NCBI RefSeq assembly: GCF_011064285.1
Contig: NZ_CP049332.1
Coordinates: 248,001 to 312,000 of the forward strand
Source: Vibrio ziniensis
GTDB lineage: Bacteria > Pseudomonadota > Gammaproteobacteria > Enterobacterales > Vibrionaceae
DNA length: 64,000 nt
Direction: 5' to 3'
Below the pieces are notes generated by a model. It was not told the origin of the DNA and ran no database searches. It saw only the letters and a list, made by a program, of their open reading frames with translations. The position numbers were made by a program, and so were the translations under genes. Below are positions 9,547 to 19,330 of the stretch, piece by piece. Positions within the stretch are counted from its first letter, which is position 1; each line of letters begins with the position of its first letter.

Positions 9547-11376
9547 ATGAAGCCCACTACAACTGCAAATACAATAGATAAATCAAACTCAACACACTTT
9601 CTCGTTACGATTTTATTTTTATTCGCAGTAAGTGCCGTTAGTTATTCGTTATTGACGACACATCATTCCCTCACTCAATACTACTTTATTTACCCACTAT
9701 GCATGTTAGCGGCATATTTTATTAGTAATACTTGGCTTAAACGAGCATTGTCCTTTGTGACGTTTGTATTATTACTGATCGGAAGTTATTTTGAGCCGCT
9801 CAATATAGATTTTTTACAACAGACCTTTATCTTAGTTCCACTGTGCTATATCGCGATTTTCCCTGGGTCATTATGGCCAATAGGAGTTGCATTCAGTCTG
9901 ATAGGGGTTTATATCCCCCATGTCACCAGTGCCCAAGTATTCGAATTTTTAGATGCTGCCATCGAGATAGCTGCCATTGCGATTTTTGCAACAGGTGGGG
10001 TTTTCTATAGACAGAAGCTGATTAAGCAGGTTGAACGTTACCGAAAAGACAGTTTGACAGACTTTCTTACCCAAGTAGCGAATCGAAAAGCGTTTAAGAA
10101 CGATCTCGAATCAATAGAAACAATTGCCGGCGAAGCCAGTACAATGAAATTTGCATTGCTGCTCCTAGACATAGATAACTTTAAGCTAATCAACGATTCA
10201 TTAGGCCACCAACAAGGTGATTATTTATTGATTCAATTTGCCAAGCGGTTGAACAACTTGAGCTTTAACCGAATTAACATTTATCGACTTAGTGGTGATG
10301 AATTCGCCGTACTATTACAGGACAAATTTGATGTAAATTTCTATGCGCAACAAGTAGCAAACTACATATCAGAAGCTTGTCATACGGAGTTCGAACTCGA
10401 TAAACGTAGCTACACAATGACAATAAGCCTTGGTATCGCAGCATTAGATGACGCTGCTTACAATACTGAAATCTGGTGCCGAAATGTAGATATCGCACTA
10501 AAAAGGGCAAAGCAATCAGGAAAAAACAGCATCCAATGGTTCGATGAGAATCTGATTGGAGAAACAATTCGCAGCTATCAAATAGAGAGAGAACTGAGCG
10601 ATACTATCGAAAAAGGTCAATTAACACTTCATTACCAACCTAAAGTCGATATTAAAACCAACAAGGTCTATGGAGCAGAGGCTCTTATTCGCTGGAAACA
10701 TCCAGTTTTTGGCATTATATCCCCAGATGAATTTGTTGGCGTAGCTGAACGTAGCCAGCAAATTATACCCATTGGCCGCTGGGTGATTGAAACGGCTTGT
10801 CAGCAAGCCAAAATATGGGATCAACTCGGACATCCCATTTGTATCGCTGTCAACGTTTCAACAGTTCAATTTCTCTATGATGATATATTTCATGTTGTGA
10901 CTAAGGCTCTGAGGGACTCACAGCTTGACCCTCAGCTACTGCAACTCGAAATTACAGAGACAACACTAATGCAACAGCCTGAACGTGTGGTCGATGCATG
11001 TCATGAACTACGAACCTTAGGTATACGCGTCGCGATTGATGATTTTGGTGTGGCATATTCTTCTCTCAACTATTTAAAACAACTGCCCATCGACGTATTA
11101 AAAATTGATAAGTCCTTCATAGATGAATGCTGTTCTAACCACAATGATCACATGCTAGTGCGCACTATCATTCAACTTGGTCACAATATGGGTAAAGTGG
11201 TAACAGCAGAGGGCGTCGTCAATAACGAACAGCTGTGGCTACTAGCACAAGAAGAATGTGACGAGTATCAAGGCTATCTGTTTTCTCAACCACTTCCTCC
11301 AAATGAATTCATAACGCTTTTATCAAGCAGAAAAGAAATTATGATCCCACATCCATATATGGCTTCCAGCCGATAA
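9547..11376 (+). CDS. Membrane-bound GGDEF-EAL protein (c-di-GMP turnover)
   Basis: 609 aa. About five or six transmembrane helices fill residues ~18-155. A GGDEF domain (~170-335) has SGDEF at the signature and lacks the RxxD inhibitory site (the Asp position is Ile). The EAL domain (~345-600) keeps AEALIRW, VNVS, LEITET, DDFG, LKIDKSFI, AEGV and QGYLFSQP, all the residues expected of an active phosphodiesterase. The likely net activity is c-di-GMP hydrolysis, with GGDEF either weakly active or GTP-binding. The gene stands alone; its ribosome binding site is AAAGGA. Confidence 0.93.
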   Translation: MKPTTTANTIDKSNSTHFLVTILFLFAVSAVSYSLLTTHHSLTQYYFIYPLCMLAAYFISNTWLKRALSFVTFVLLLIGSYFEPLNIDFLQQTFILVPLCYIAIFPGSLWPIGVAFSLIGVYIPHVTSAQVFEFLDAAIEIAAIAIFATGGVFYRQKLIKQVERYRKDSLTDFLTQVANRKAFKNDLESIETIAGEASTMKFALLLLDIDNFKLINDSLGHQQGDYLLIQFAKRLNNLSFNRINIYRLSGDEFAVLLQDKFDVNFYAQQVANYISEACHTEFELDKRSYTMTISLGIAALDDAAYNTEIWCRNVDIALKRAKQSGKNSIQWFDENLIGETIRSYQIERELSDTIEKGQLTLHYQPKVDIKTNKVYGAEALIRWKHPVFGIISPDEFVGVAERSQQIIPIGRWVIETACQQAKIWDQLGHPICIAVNVSTVQFLYDDIFHVVTKALRDSQLDPQLLQLEITETTLMQQPERVVDACHELRTLGIRVAIDDFGVAYSSLNYLKQLPIDVLKIDKSFIDECCSNHNDHMLVRTIIQLGHNMGKVVTAEGVVNNEQLWLLAQEECDEYQGYLFSQPLPPNEFITLLSSRKEIMIPHPYMASSR

Positions 11377-11753
11377 ATGATTTTCATATCACACGACAAT
11401 CGTTGAATTCATCTTAAAACGTTCACTTTGACCTAGATAAAATGATGTAGCCCAACAAATATCTGCAACATCACCGTGATATAAACGGGGAAATAAGACA
11501 TTTTTACAAATAATCGCAAAATAAGTTACGTTAATAGCATTCTGTCAATACGTACAAACACTTAAAATGGCATATTAAAATACTGGCATTAAGTACGTTA
11601 ACAGATAAAAGTATCGTAATTATTTTCTCTAGCAGAATAACTCATTAGATACTACAATCCTGCCACATAAAAATAACAAAACTTCCCCCTCAAATACCAA
11701 ACGCAGTAAAAACTGTGGGTATTAGCTCAACATAACGTGAAAGGTTTATAGCA
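11377..11753. other. Intergenic region, promoter side of the GAPDH-like gene
   Basis: 377 bp of AT-rich DNA between two plus-strand genes. I see no ORF, hairpin with a T tract, or known motif. It should contain the promoter of the downstream gene. Confidence 0.5.
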
Positions 11754-13190
11754 ATGAGTCCAGAAAAACATCTACTCGATTGGCAGACTAGCCAAACTAT
11801 CGCAGAATCGATGTCACCAATTATCGGCCAGCTTTATCGTTTAAAAGGTGTTGAAGTCATTTTGTATGGTAAAACACTTATCAACGCAGCAACTATCGAC
11901 ATTATCAAAACACACCGCATTGCCCGCCGATACACTGAAACCGCACTTTCTCTAGAACAAACGATGCCCATTTTGCAGTGTTTAGCAAAGCTAAACCTAT
12001 CTCCATGTCGAATCGACATCGGTCAACTTGCTCATCAATTCTGGCAACAACATACTGATGAGTATGGCTTAGATGATTTTCTGCATACTGCATTGCTTAA
12101 CAGTCTAAACGGAAGCACTATCACTCAACCTAAAGACGTTGTTTTGTATGGTTTTGGACGAATTGGTCGCCTACTTGCTCGATTACTGATCGAAAAAAGT
12201 GGTCCTGGTTACCCGCTAAGATTGCGTGCCATCGTCGTGCGTGGAGGTAAACACGGTGATTTAGAGAAACGTGCTAGTCTGCTAAGGAGAGACTCCGTTC
12301 ATGGGCAATTCAACGGCAGCATCATTGTAGACAACGAACATAAAGCGCTTATAGTAAACGGTAATTTTATCCAAGTGATATATGCCAACTCCCCTGAAGA
12401 GATTGATTACACCAGTTACAGCATCCACAATGCGTTAGTAGTAGATAACACTGGTGTATGGCGTGATAGCGAAGGCTTAAGCAAACATTTAAGTTCGTTA
12501 GGTGCAAGTAAAGTACTCCTAACGGCTCCTGGTAAAGGTGACATTAAAAACGTTGTCTTTGGTGTTAATGACTCGGTTATTCAACCAGAAGACACCATTA
12601 TTTCTGCGGCTAGCTGTACCACAAACGCTATTACGCCAATTCTAAAAGCGATGAATGATAAGTTCGGCGTTGTATCTGGCCACATTGAAACGGTACATTC
12701 ATTCACCAATGACCAAAACCTGATCGATAACTTCCACAGCGGCGAGCGTCGTGGTCGTTCAGCATCACTGAATATGGTTCTAACGTCGACGGGTGCAGCG
12801 AAAGCCGTTGCGAAAGCGCTACCTGAATTGGCTGGTAAACTGACTGGCAACTCTATTCGTGTTCCTACGCCAAATGTTTCAATGGCGATCGCCAATCTAA
12901 ATTTAGAGAAAAGTACTGACAAAGAAACACTCAATGCTTATCTAAGAGATATGGCACTTAACTCTACTCTTTCAGCACAAATTGATTACACGGAATCAAC
13001 GGAAATTGTTTCATCTGATCTGGTGGGCTCACGTTATGCTGGCGTAGTCGATGGTGCTGCAACGATAGCTCAAGACAACCGATGTGTACTTTATGTCTGG
13101 TACGACAATGAGTTCGGTTACAGTTGCCAAGTCGTACATTGTATGGAACAGATGATGGGTGTTCGTTACAAAACGTACCCACAAAAATAA
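11754..13190 (+). CDS. Glyceraldehyde-3-phosphate dehydrogenase, long form with N-terminal extension
   Basis: 478 aa against ~330 for classical GapA. The first ~125 residues are an extra domain of unknown role. A normal GAPDH core follows: Rossmann motif YGFGRIGRLLARLL (~132), catalytic ASCTTNAITP (~290) with the active Cys, TVHSFTNDQNLIDN, and the C-terminal YDNEFGYS. This long type occurs in many Vibrio genomes beside a separate glycolytic GapA; its specific role (gluconeogenic, NADP-linked or other) cannot be read from sequence. It is monocistronic and followed by a terminator. Confidence 0.92.
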   Translation: MSPEKHLLDWQTSQTIAESMSPIIGQLYRLKGVEVILYGKTLINAATIDIIKTHRIARRYTETALSLEQTMPILQCLAKLNLSPCRIDIGQLAHQFWQQHTDEYGLDDFLHTALLNSLNGSTITQPKDVVLYGFGRIGRLLARLLIEKSGPGYPLRLRAIVVRGGKHGDLEKRASLLRRDSVHGQFNGSIIVDNEHKALIVNGNFIQVIYANSPEEIDYTSYSIHNALVVDNTGVWRDSEGLSKHLSSLGASKVLLTAPGKGDIKNVVFGVNDSVIQPEDTIISAASCTTNAITPILKAMNDKFGVVSGHIETVHSFTNDQNLIDNFHSGERRGRSASLNMVLTSTGAAKAVAKALPELAGKLTGNSIRVPTPNVSMAIANLNLEKSTDKETLNAYLRDMALNSTLSAQIDYTESTEIVSSDLVGSRYAGVVDGAATIAQDNRCVLYVWYDNEFGYSCQVVHCMEQMMGVRYKTYPQK

Positions 13191-13283
13191 CGATTTAACC
13201 TCCACAACATAATAATAACCGATACTGACGAAGTGACTCCTGAGCTATTCAGCCTTAGCTTCTGATGACATCCCCCCGATTCG

Positions 13284-13315
13284 CCGCTCTATCTCAGATA
13301 AGAGCGGTTTTTTTT
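13284..13315 (+). terminator. Terminator after the GAPDH-like gene
   Basis: CCGCTCT / AGAGCGG stem, 10-nt loop and eight T residues, ~95 bp after the stop. Confidence 0.85.
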
Positions 13316-13431
13316 CGTCATTTTTCCAAATTATTTTGCACCGGTATCTCTTAGTCTTTAAGCGAAATATAGTTAAACTAACGAACTAGTTGTTGCGACA
13401 CTTATGTCCAAAGAAGAGGCTAATAATACTT

Positions 13432-16400
13432 ATGAAACAAGCAGTATATATGTTTTATGCTCGTTTTAAATCGACGCCTAAATTGGTAAGAATCTCAGTG
13501 TATCTAGCTCTTACCTATGCGGTATACATCACCATTCTCGGCCTTATTGCACCGATCGTCATTGAATCTCAAGCACCCAAACAACTTAGCCAGTTATTGG
13601 GTCGGGACGCTCGACTTGAAAAAGTCTCGATTAATCCTTTCCTACTTAGAGCTCGCGTTCAAAACTTTTCTATTCTTGAGAAAGACCAACAACAAGTATT
13701 TAGTCAATTTGAATTGCTTGAATTAGAAGTTAACTTTTGGCGCAGCTTGTTGACCCTAACGCCAACGGTTGACCACCTTTTACTTGTAGGTCCTAAAGCT
13801 CAATTACATCGTATCAATGTAAACAACACATTTAACTTCAGTGATATTCTCGAAACCTTAGCTAGCAATTCAAATAACGAAGATAACTCTCAGGCTAACG
13901 CTCCTGAAGATACTGTGAACAATGGAATCCCCGCGTTTAAAGTGAACTCCTTCATTATCGACAATGGTGATTTCCACTTTAGAGATACAGTCACAACTGC
14001 GGATTTACACTACCAAAAAATCAACCTCAAACTCAGTAACATTGATAGCCAAGCTTATACCCTAAGCCTTCCGATAAATACGGATGAAAAGCTCAAGCTC
14101 ACCGAAAACGCAAACCAGTATCAATTTGAATTAACAAGCGCAGACCAAAGCCTGCTCACTTTCAACGGTCAGTTTCAGTTAGCCCCATTTGAAATCTCAG
14201 GCAATGTGTCCCTTAAAGATCTCACATTGAAGCCATACTGGCCATTTGCAAAAGAATTCATACAAGCTCATTTGAGTAGTGGTTCAATTAGCTTCTCAAC
14301 CCACTATCAAGCCAAACTGGTTGATGAATCACTCTCATATCAGACTCAAAACGGCCAGTTTGCCCTTACCGACTTAACTTTCAGTGATCAACAATCTGAT
14401 AAAGCCAAAGTACCCTCCCTAAAAATCAGTGATATCCAAGTCTCTGGAGATGAACAATCCGTCAATATTTCAGATATCTCTATACATGGCCTTTGGTTCG
14501 ACGCTTTGTTGGACAATAACGGGTTAGATTTGGCAACCTTGTTCATGCCCAAAGCCACTACTGAAAATGAAGCATCGAACTCATTATCTGAGACAAACAA
14601 TCAACCTGTGAGCCAAGAGCCATCCGACCAAAAATGGAAAGTTCGACTGGAACACTTTTCAATGACTGACTCAGACTTCAATGTCCTAGAGAAAACACAA
14701 TCACAAGGTGTGCACTGGCGAATCCACCCAATGACAATTTCAACCAAAGCGATTCAAAGTGACTTAGTCGACCCTATCGAATATGAAATTAATCTTGATG
14801 TGAGTTCAAATAGTCTACGGCAACCGGAAACGGCCAGAGGTTCATTCTCTACTTCGGGTAGTGTTGATGTTAGAGCACTTAATGTAGATGGCAATCTGTC
14901 CATTGAGTCTCTAGACCTAACTCAGATACAACCTTATCTCGCTCCTTATCTCAACATTCGATTAATGAAGGGGGCTCTTAATACCCAAGGAAACTACAAA
15001 GTAATTGGTAGTGATGACATTAACTTCGATGGTTCATTAAGCATTAATAGCCTTCTGATACGCGATACCATCGACAGAGAACCATTAGTGAAATGGCAAA
15101 AAATGTCTGTAGATTCATTACGTTTCAGTTCAAAGCAGAATCAACTGGTCATCAAAACCGTATCGCTAGATGCGCCTTATGCCAAAGTTATGATTGCAGA
15201 GGATAAACGAACTAACATTGGCGATATTGTTGTTGCCAACGAAAGTGACAAAAACCAGCAGGTGCAAGCATCCCAATCATCAACGACTAAACCAACATCG
15301 ACCAAAGTGACCGAGGCTAAAGCAGCGAAGAGCGGCAAACCAATGTCTATCATCATCCAGCAGATTAAATTTGCTAACGGATCTGCTTTCTTTGCTGACA
15401 ATTCACTAACACCCAATTTTTCTTCAGGAATTGAACTGCTTGAAGGGTCGATCAAAAACCTTTCGTCCACACCGGGCACCAAAGCTACTGTCGACATTGC
15501 CGGCAAAATTGATAAATATGCCCCTGTAACATTGAAAGGTGAAATTAACCCGCTAATAGAAAAGCCATACTTAGACCTTGCTTTAGTATTCAGAAGTGTT
15601 GAGCTAACTTCAGTTAACCCTTATTCCGGGACATACGCGGGCTATTACATCGACAAAGGTCAACTGTCACTCGATCTCAACTACCGATTGGATGACAACC
15701 AGCTTCAAGGTACGAACCATCTTGTTGTCGATCAACTGCAACTGGGTAAACCAAGCGATTCGAGCCTTGCGACCAGCTTGCCGATCACTTTGGCTATAGC
15801 AATACTACAAGACCGCCACGGTGTGATTGATTTAGGGGTTAAGGTATCAGGTAAAGTTGATGACCCTGATTTCAGTTTTGCCAGCGTAATTGTAAATGCT
15901 TTCGCCAATATCATTACCAAAGCGGTAACAGCACCGTTTTCATTACTCGCAGACCTTGTAGGTACAGATGAAGAACTGAATCAAATTACTTTCCAAGCGG
16001 GAGTGGCAACGTTAGATGACCAAGAGAAGCAACGTGTGAACAAACTCGCACAAGCGTTACAAGAGAGACCCATTCTTAAAATCAGTGTCGAAGGTTCTGT
16101 ATCTGCTCCTGACGATAGCTACGCCTTAGCAGAACAAAGAGTACAAGAGTCTTTGCTAAACAGTAGCGGACTAGAATCTCTGCCAGAGCCATTCAGTGCT
16201 AGCCGTATTACTGAATCAGCCCAATTATCTGATGCACTTGAAGAACTCGCAGAGAAACAATTGAAGTTAGATCTAAGCCAAGAGAGATATAAAGTAAAAC
16301 AACAGCTTACAGATAAGTCACAAGGAACAGAAGTTACGAAAGTACAAATCGAAACTGTTGTTCATATGGGCCTGTATAACCAATTGGTGAAAGCAACGAA

Positions 16401-16569
16401 CATCGACAAGAACAGTTTGAGCAATCTCGCAGCTGAACGAGCAAAAGCAGTCAAAGCATATTTGGTCGAAGAACAGCAAATCAGTCCAGATCGCGTGTTC
16501 TTACTCGATAGTAAAACCGATTTGAAAACAGAGAAGAGTGGCGCAGAACTCACCATAGGCGCTGAATAA
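13432..16569 (+). CDS. AsmA-like DUF748 envelope protein
   Basis: ~1045 aa. A single N-terminal transmembrane helix (~20-45) is followed by a very long periplasmic region with repeated beta-rich AsmA/DUF748-type segments and a low-complexity Ser/Thr/Lys linker near the middle. A short C-terminal helical part contains ERAKAVKAYLVEEQQI, reminiscent of OmpA-like tails. AsmA-type proteins bridge the inner and outer membranes and are linked to lipid transport; that role here is inferred. The ATG at 13432 (AAGAAGAGG upstream) is preferred to a TTG at 13390 because it places the helix close to the N-terminus. Confidence 0.85.
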   Translation: MKQAVYMFYARFKSTPKLVRISVYLALTYAVYITILGLIAPIVIESQAPKQLSQLLGRDARLEKVSINPFLLRARVQNFSILEKDQQQVFSQFELLELEVNFWRSLLTLTPTVDHLLLVGPKAQLHRINVNNTFNFSDILETLASNSNNEDNSQANAPEDTVNNGIPAFKVNSFIIDNGDFHFRDTVTTADLHYQKINLKLSNIDSQAYTLSLPINTDEKLKLTENANQYQFELTSADQSLLTFNGQFQLAPFEISGNVSLKDLTLKPYWPFAKEFIQAHLSSGSISFSTHYQAKLVDESLSYQTQNGQFALTDLTFSDQQSDKAKVPSLKISDIQVSGDEQSVNISDISIHGLWFDALLDNNGLDLATLFMPKATTENEASNSLSETNNQPVSQEPSDQKWKVRLEHFSMTDSDFNVLEKTQSQGVHWRIHPMTISTKAIQSDLVDPIEYEINLDVSSNSLRQPETARGSFSTSGSVDVRALNVDGNLSIESLDLTQIQPYLAPYLNIRLMKGALNTQGNYKVIGSDDINFDGSLSINSLLIRDTIDREPLVKWQKMSVDSLRFSSKQNQLVIKTVSLDAPYAKVMIAEDKRTNIGDIVVANESDKNQQVQASQSSTTKPTSTKVTEAKAAKSGKPMSIIIQQIKFANGSAFFADNSLTPNFSSGIELLEGSIKNLSSTPGTKATVDIAGKIDKYAPVTLKGEINPLIEKPYLDLALVFRSVELTSVNPYSGTYAGYYIDKGQLSLDLNYRLDDNQLQGTNHLVVDQLQLGKPSDSSLATSLPITLAIAILQDRHGVIDLGVKVSGKVDDPDFSFASVIVNAFANIITKAVTAPFSLLADLVGTDEELNQITFQAGVATLDDQEKQRVNKLAQALQERPILKISVEGSVSAPDDSYALAEQRVQESLLNSSGLESLPEPFSASRITESAQLSDALEELAEKQLKLDLSQERYKVKQQLTDKSQGTEVTKVQIETVVHMGLYNQLVKATNIDKNSLSNLAAERAKAVKAYLVEEQQISPDRVFLLDSKTDLKTEKSGAELTIGAE

Positions 16570-16589
16570 CCCTCCTAAGCATAAAACCC

Positions 16590-16622
16590 AACCCTTTAAA
16601 TATCAGTCGGTTGGGTTTTTAA
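16590..16622 (+). terminator. Terminator after the DUF748 gene
   Basis: AACCCAACC / GGTTGGGTT stem followed by TTTT shortly after the stop codon. Confidence 0.82.
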
Positions 16623-16699
16623 GCCTAACGGGACACTCCGTTCATGTTTAATTCATCTGGACTGAGTTAAGATGAATGCAATTAATACAGGAGCAGACA

Positions 16700-16924
16700 A
16701 TGAATAGATTTCTTATTACCACACTGACGCTCATTACTGGATTTTTCGCAATTGCATTTAGTTTATTGCTTGCTATTCCGCTAACAATTGCAGCACTTAT
16801 CACAGGTAAAAGGTTACAGAGTCAAATGCAACGCCGCCCCTTCTATCAAGCTCAGAACAATCGCTCATATGGCAATACAATCGATGGCGAGTTTGAAGAA
16901 GTGAATTCCAGAGCCAAATATTAA
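16700..16924 (+). CDS. Small membrane protein of unknown function
   Basis: 74 aa. One long hydrophobic stretch (residues ~4-35) is followed by a basic, glutamine-rich tail (GKRLQSQMQRRPF) and an acidic end. The ATG at 16700 has AGGAG 7 nt upstream, which decides the start over an in-frame ATG at 16676. Not a family I can name; it may be a short inner-membrane protein with one or two helices. It is monocistronic with a terminator directly after the stop. Confidence 0.75.
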   Translation: MNRFLITTLTLITGFFAIAFSLLLAIPLTIAALITGKRLQSQMQRRPFYQAQNNRSYGNTIDGEFEEVNSRAKY

Positions 16925-16957
16925 AAAGAGCCCCTCATGCAGAGGGGTTCTTTTTAT
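16923..16957. terminator. Bidirectional terminator between the small membrane gene and the LysE gene
   Basis: AAAAAGAGCCCCTC / GAGGGGTTCTTTTT hairpin with A and T tracts on both sides, placed between convergent genes. Confidence 0.85.
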
Positions 16958-16980
16958 ATATCCATGAAGTATTGTTAGAC

Positions 16981-17595
16981 CTAAACCGTAAGCACGACTC
17001 GCGCAGCTAACAGCAACAATACAATTCCTGATAGACGATCAATTAAAACAGCTCTCGAACGCAGTTTATCGAGAATCAGCGGACTCGATAAAAGGAAAGT
17101 AATGAAGGTATACCACAAACCGTCCACGACAAACGGGGTCACTACAATAATTGCTTTGCTAGTCAGTTCATGCCCGACAGCAACAAACTGGCTAAACAAT
17201 GCAATAAAGAATAGAGCAATCTTTGGGCTCAACAGGGAAATCATAAATCCTTCCCGAGCAGATTGCCATGCACTTACCGTCTCTCCTGATTCTAGCTTCG
17301 CTGCCACACCACCTTTTGACCGCAAGGCATTAAATCCCAAATAAGCCAAGTAACCTGCGCCTGCGTAGCTAATTGTCTTGAACAACAATGGCGACTGATG
17401 AAGTAACACAGCCAAACCAATCAAGGTAATAAAAGCATATATGCCTATGCCAAAAGCATGTGCCCAAGCCGTTGCTAAACCATTATGGCGTCCGCCCGCA
17501 AGGCTGTGTTTTGCAACCATTGCTAAACTAGGTCCAGGTGACATTGCACCCAGCAGGCAAATAGTAAAAAGTGATAGCCAAACTGTAATTGTCAT
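16981..17595 (-). CDS. LysE/RhtB-family amino-acid exporter
   Basis: 204 aa, the usual length, with about six transmembrane helices. The N-terminal MSPGPSLAMVAKHSLAGGRHNG is the family signature. It exports amino acids or derivatives through the inner membrane; the substrate is unknown. It lies 73 bp downstream of a LysR gene on the same strand, which in turn abuts an Lrp-family gene, so an amino-acid-responsive export unit is likely. Confidence 0.92.
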   Translation of the reverse strand: MTITVWLSLFTICLLGAMSPGPSLAMVAKHSLAGGRHNGLATAWAHAFGIGIYAFITLIGLAVLLHQSPLLFKTISYAGAGYLAYLGFNALRSKGGVAAKLESGETVSAWQSAREGFMISLLSPKIALFFIALFSQFVAVGHELTSKAIIVVTPFVVDGLWYTFITFLLSSPLILDKLRSRAVLIDRLSGIVLLLLAARVVLTV

Positions 17596-17668
17596 TCAAA
17601 CCCTCCCGGTTAGTTCTTAAATGTACTTATGTTTTGCTATTATTTGAAATCATCTTTTTTCATTGTTG

Positions 17669-18595
17669 CTATGAATTAGAATCATAACCTATCGAATATT
17701 CAGAATGATTCATAATGTCGTAAACAAGCTGCCTAGCCCAAACATGAGAAGGTTCGTTATCGAATTTAGAGTGCCATAACAGCCAATACTTATGCTTTGG
17801 CGTCTTAACCGGTAACGATTTGAACACTAGATCAAAATGGTTTTGCATATTACGAGCAATATGCTCAGGTACCACCATCAAATACTCACTCATACATAAT
17901 GAGCGAAAAGCTGCGGAAAAGAACGGTACTTTTAGGGCAATATGCCTTGCCTTATTTTGTTCTGCTAACGCTTGGTCGATGTAGGTATCCTTATCACCAC
18001 CACCTATTACCTTGATATGTGAGTAATTCAGAATATCAGCGACAGTAAGAACACTTTTCTCTGATAAAGGATGAGATCGCTTCATTACGCATACAGGGTA
18101 GTCTTCACCAATCTGCCAAGAAGAAACGCCTCGAGGTGGCTCAGGTGACATAGTGGAAGCAAGCTGAATTTCAGAGTTTGCCATTTGTCCTAACAACGTT
18201 GGCTGCCAAAGGCAATACTTAATTGAGACATTAGGTGCATAAACAGATAGAGATTCAACCATCTCTGGTAAAAGATACTGAGCAACGTAATCGCTGGAAG
18301 CAAAAACAAACTCTCCCTTCCAGGTAAGTGGAACAAATTCCGCTTCGATCATTAGCTCATCAAGTTCAACAAACCAATGGTCTAGTTTATTCAGTAAGCT
18401 GACTGCTTTAGGCGTCGGTACTAACTGATTACCGTCCCTGACTAGCAAAGGGTCGGCAAACATGTCCCGCAGTTGACTTAACTGGCGACTCAGCGCCGAT
18501 TGGGTAATGTTTAACTTTGCTGCTGCTTGACTGACATGGCACTCTTCAAGTAAGACCTTAAGTGAGCGAAGTAAATTGAGGTTTATCGGCGACAT
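17669..18595 (-). CDS. LysR-family transcriptional regulator
   Basis: 308 aa. The N-terminal winged helix-turn-helix includes LLEECHVSQAAAKLNITQSALSR. The remainder is a type-2 periplasmic-binding-like effector domain. The ATG at 18595 is preferred to the TTG one codon earlier. It starts only 6 bp after the stop of the Lrp-family gene, so the two are probably co-transcribed, and it precedes the LysE exporter. Effector unknown. Confidence 0.92.
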   Translation of the reverse strand: MSPINLNLLRSLKVLLEECHVSQAAAKLNITQSALSRQLSQLRDMFADPLLVRDGNQLVPTPKAVSLLNKLDHWFVELDELMIEAEFVPLTWKGEFVFASSDYVAQYLLPEMVESLSVYAPNVSIKYCLWQPTLLGQMANSEIQLASTMSPEPPRGVSSWQIGEDYPVCVMKRSHPLSEKSVLTVADILNYSHIKVIGGGDKDTYIDQALAEQNKARHIALKVPFFSAAFRSLCMSEYLMVVPEHIARNMQNHFDLVFKSLPVKTPKHKYWLLWHSKFDNEPSHVWARQLVYDIMNHSEYSIGYDSNS

Positions 18596-18601
18596 CAAAC
18601 A

Positions 18602-19045
18602 CTACTTCGCTGTGTTAAACAGTTCTTTTAAAACCGTATGAGTCATCAAATGACGTAGTTGTGGATAGCTTTGTAACTCATCTCGAATCGCATTTAACTT
18701 TGCCATGCTTTCTACTTCTACATACAGCATCATGTCGGTCTCTCCACTGATGGCATGGCAGCGTTTCACGCCTGGAATCAGATATATTTTCTGCGCATAA
18801 ATTTCACAGGAATGTAAACTCGCCGAGGTATCGAACTTTAAGGCGAAATAGGCGCTCACATTATTTGTGTGATCGGGTTTAGCTATTTGGGCGTGATAAC
18901 CCAAAATCACTTTGTCTTGTTCGAGCTTCTTAATTCGTGCCGTTACGGCTGATCGAGAAAGGTTGACTTCACGGGCAATGTCACTCACAGACGATCTCGC
19001 ATCACCTTGCAGTATCTCTATGATTTGTCTGTCAAATTTATCCAT
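18602..19045 (-). CDS. Lrp/AsnC-family transcriptional regulator
   Basis: 147 aa. The N-terminal HTH (FDRQIIEILQGDARSSVSDI...NLSRSAVTARIKKLE) is followed by a RAM ligand-binding domain ending LMTHTVLKELF. Such regulators sense amino acids. It is divergent from the YjeH-type transporter (285 bp apart) and upstream of LysR and LysE, so it is well placed to control amino-acid flux on both sides. Confidence 0.92.
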   Translation of the reverse strand: MDKFDRQIIEILQGDARSSVSDIAREVNLSRSAVTARIKKLEQDKVILGYHAQIAKPDHTNNVSAYFALKFDTSASLHSCEIYAQKIYLIPGVKRCHAISGETDMMLYVEVESMAKLNAIRDELQSYPQLRHLMTHTVLKELFNTAK

Positions 19046-19330
19046 TACTCATTCCAATCCTTATCACTTTTCAATCGTTTCCTCTCATAGTAGAACGTCG
19101 AAATATAACCAACTTATCCCGTTGATTGATGGTTAATTTGACACAATTTGCATTTCTAGACTACTGACAAATACCAGCAAGTTTCTCTATGAAAACAGTT
19201 TCACCGTCAAAATGACGGAATTTTGGTAAAAAAATGTCACTTTGACACTCAAGCACAACGTTTTGCAAGATGCATCGCAATCTAGTTTTCAGTAAGCTTT
19301 GCGACATAATAAGAATCAGGGAATGAGAGC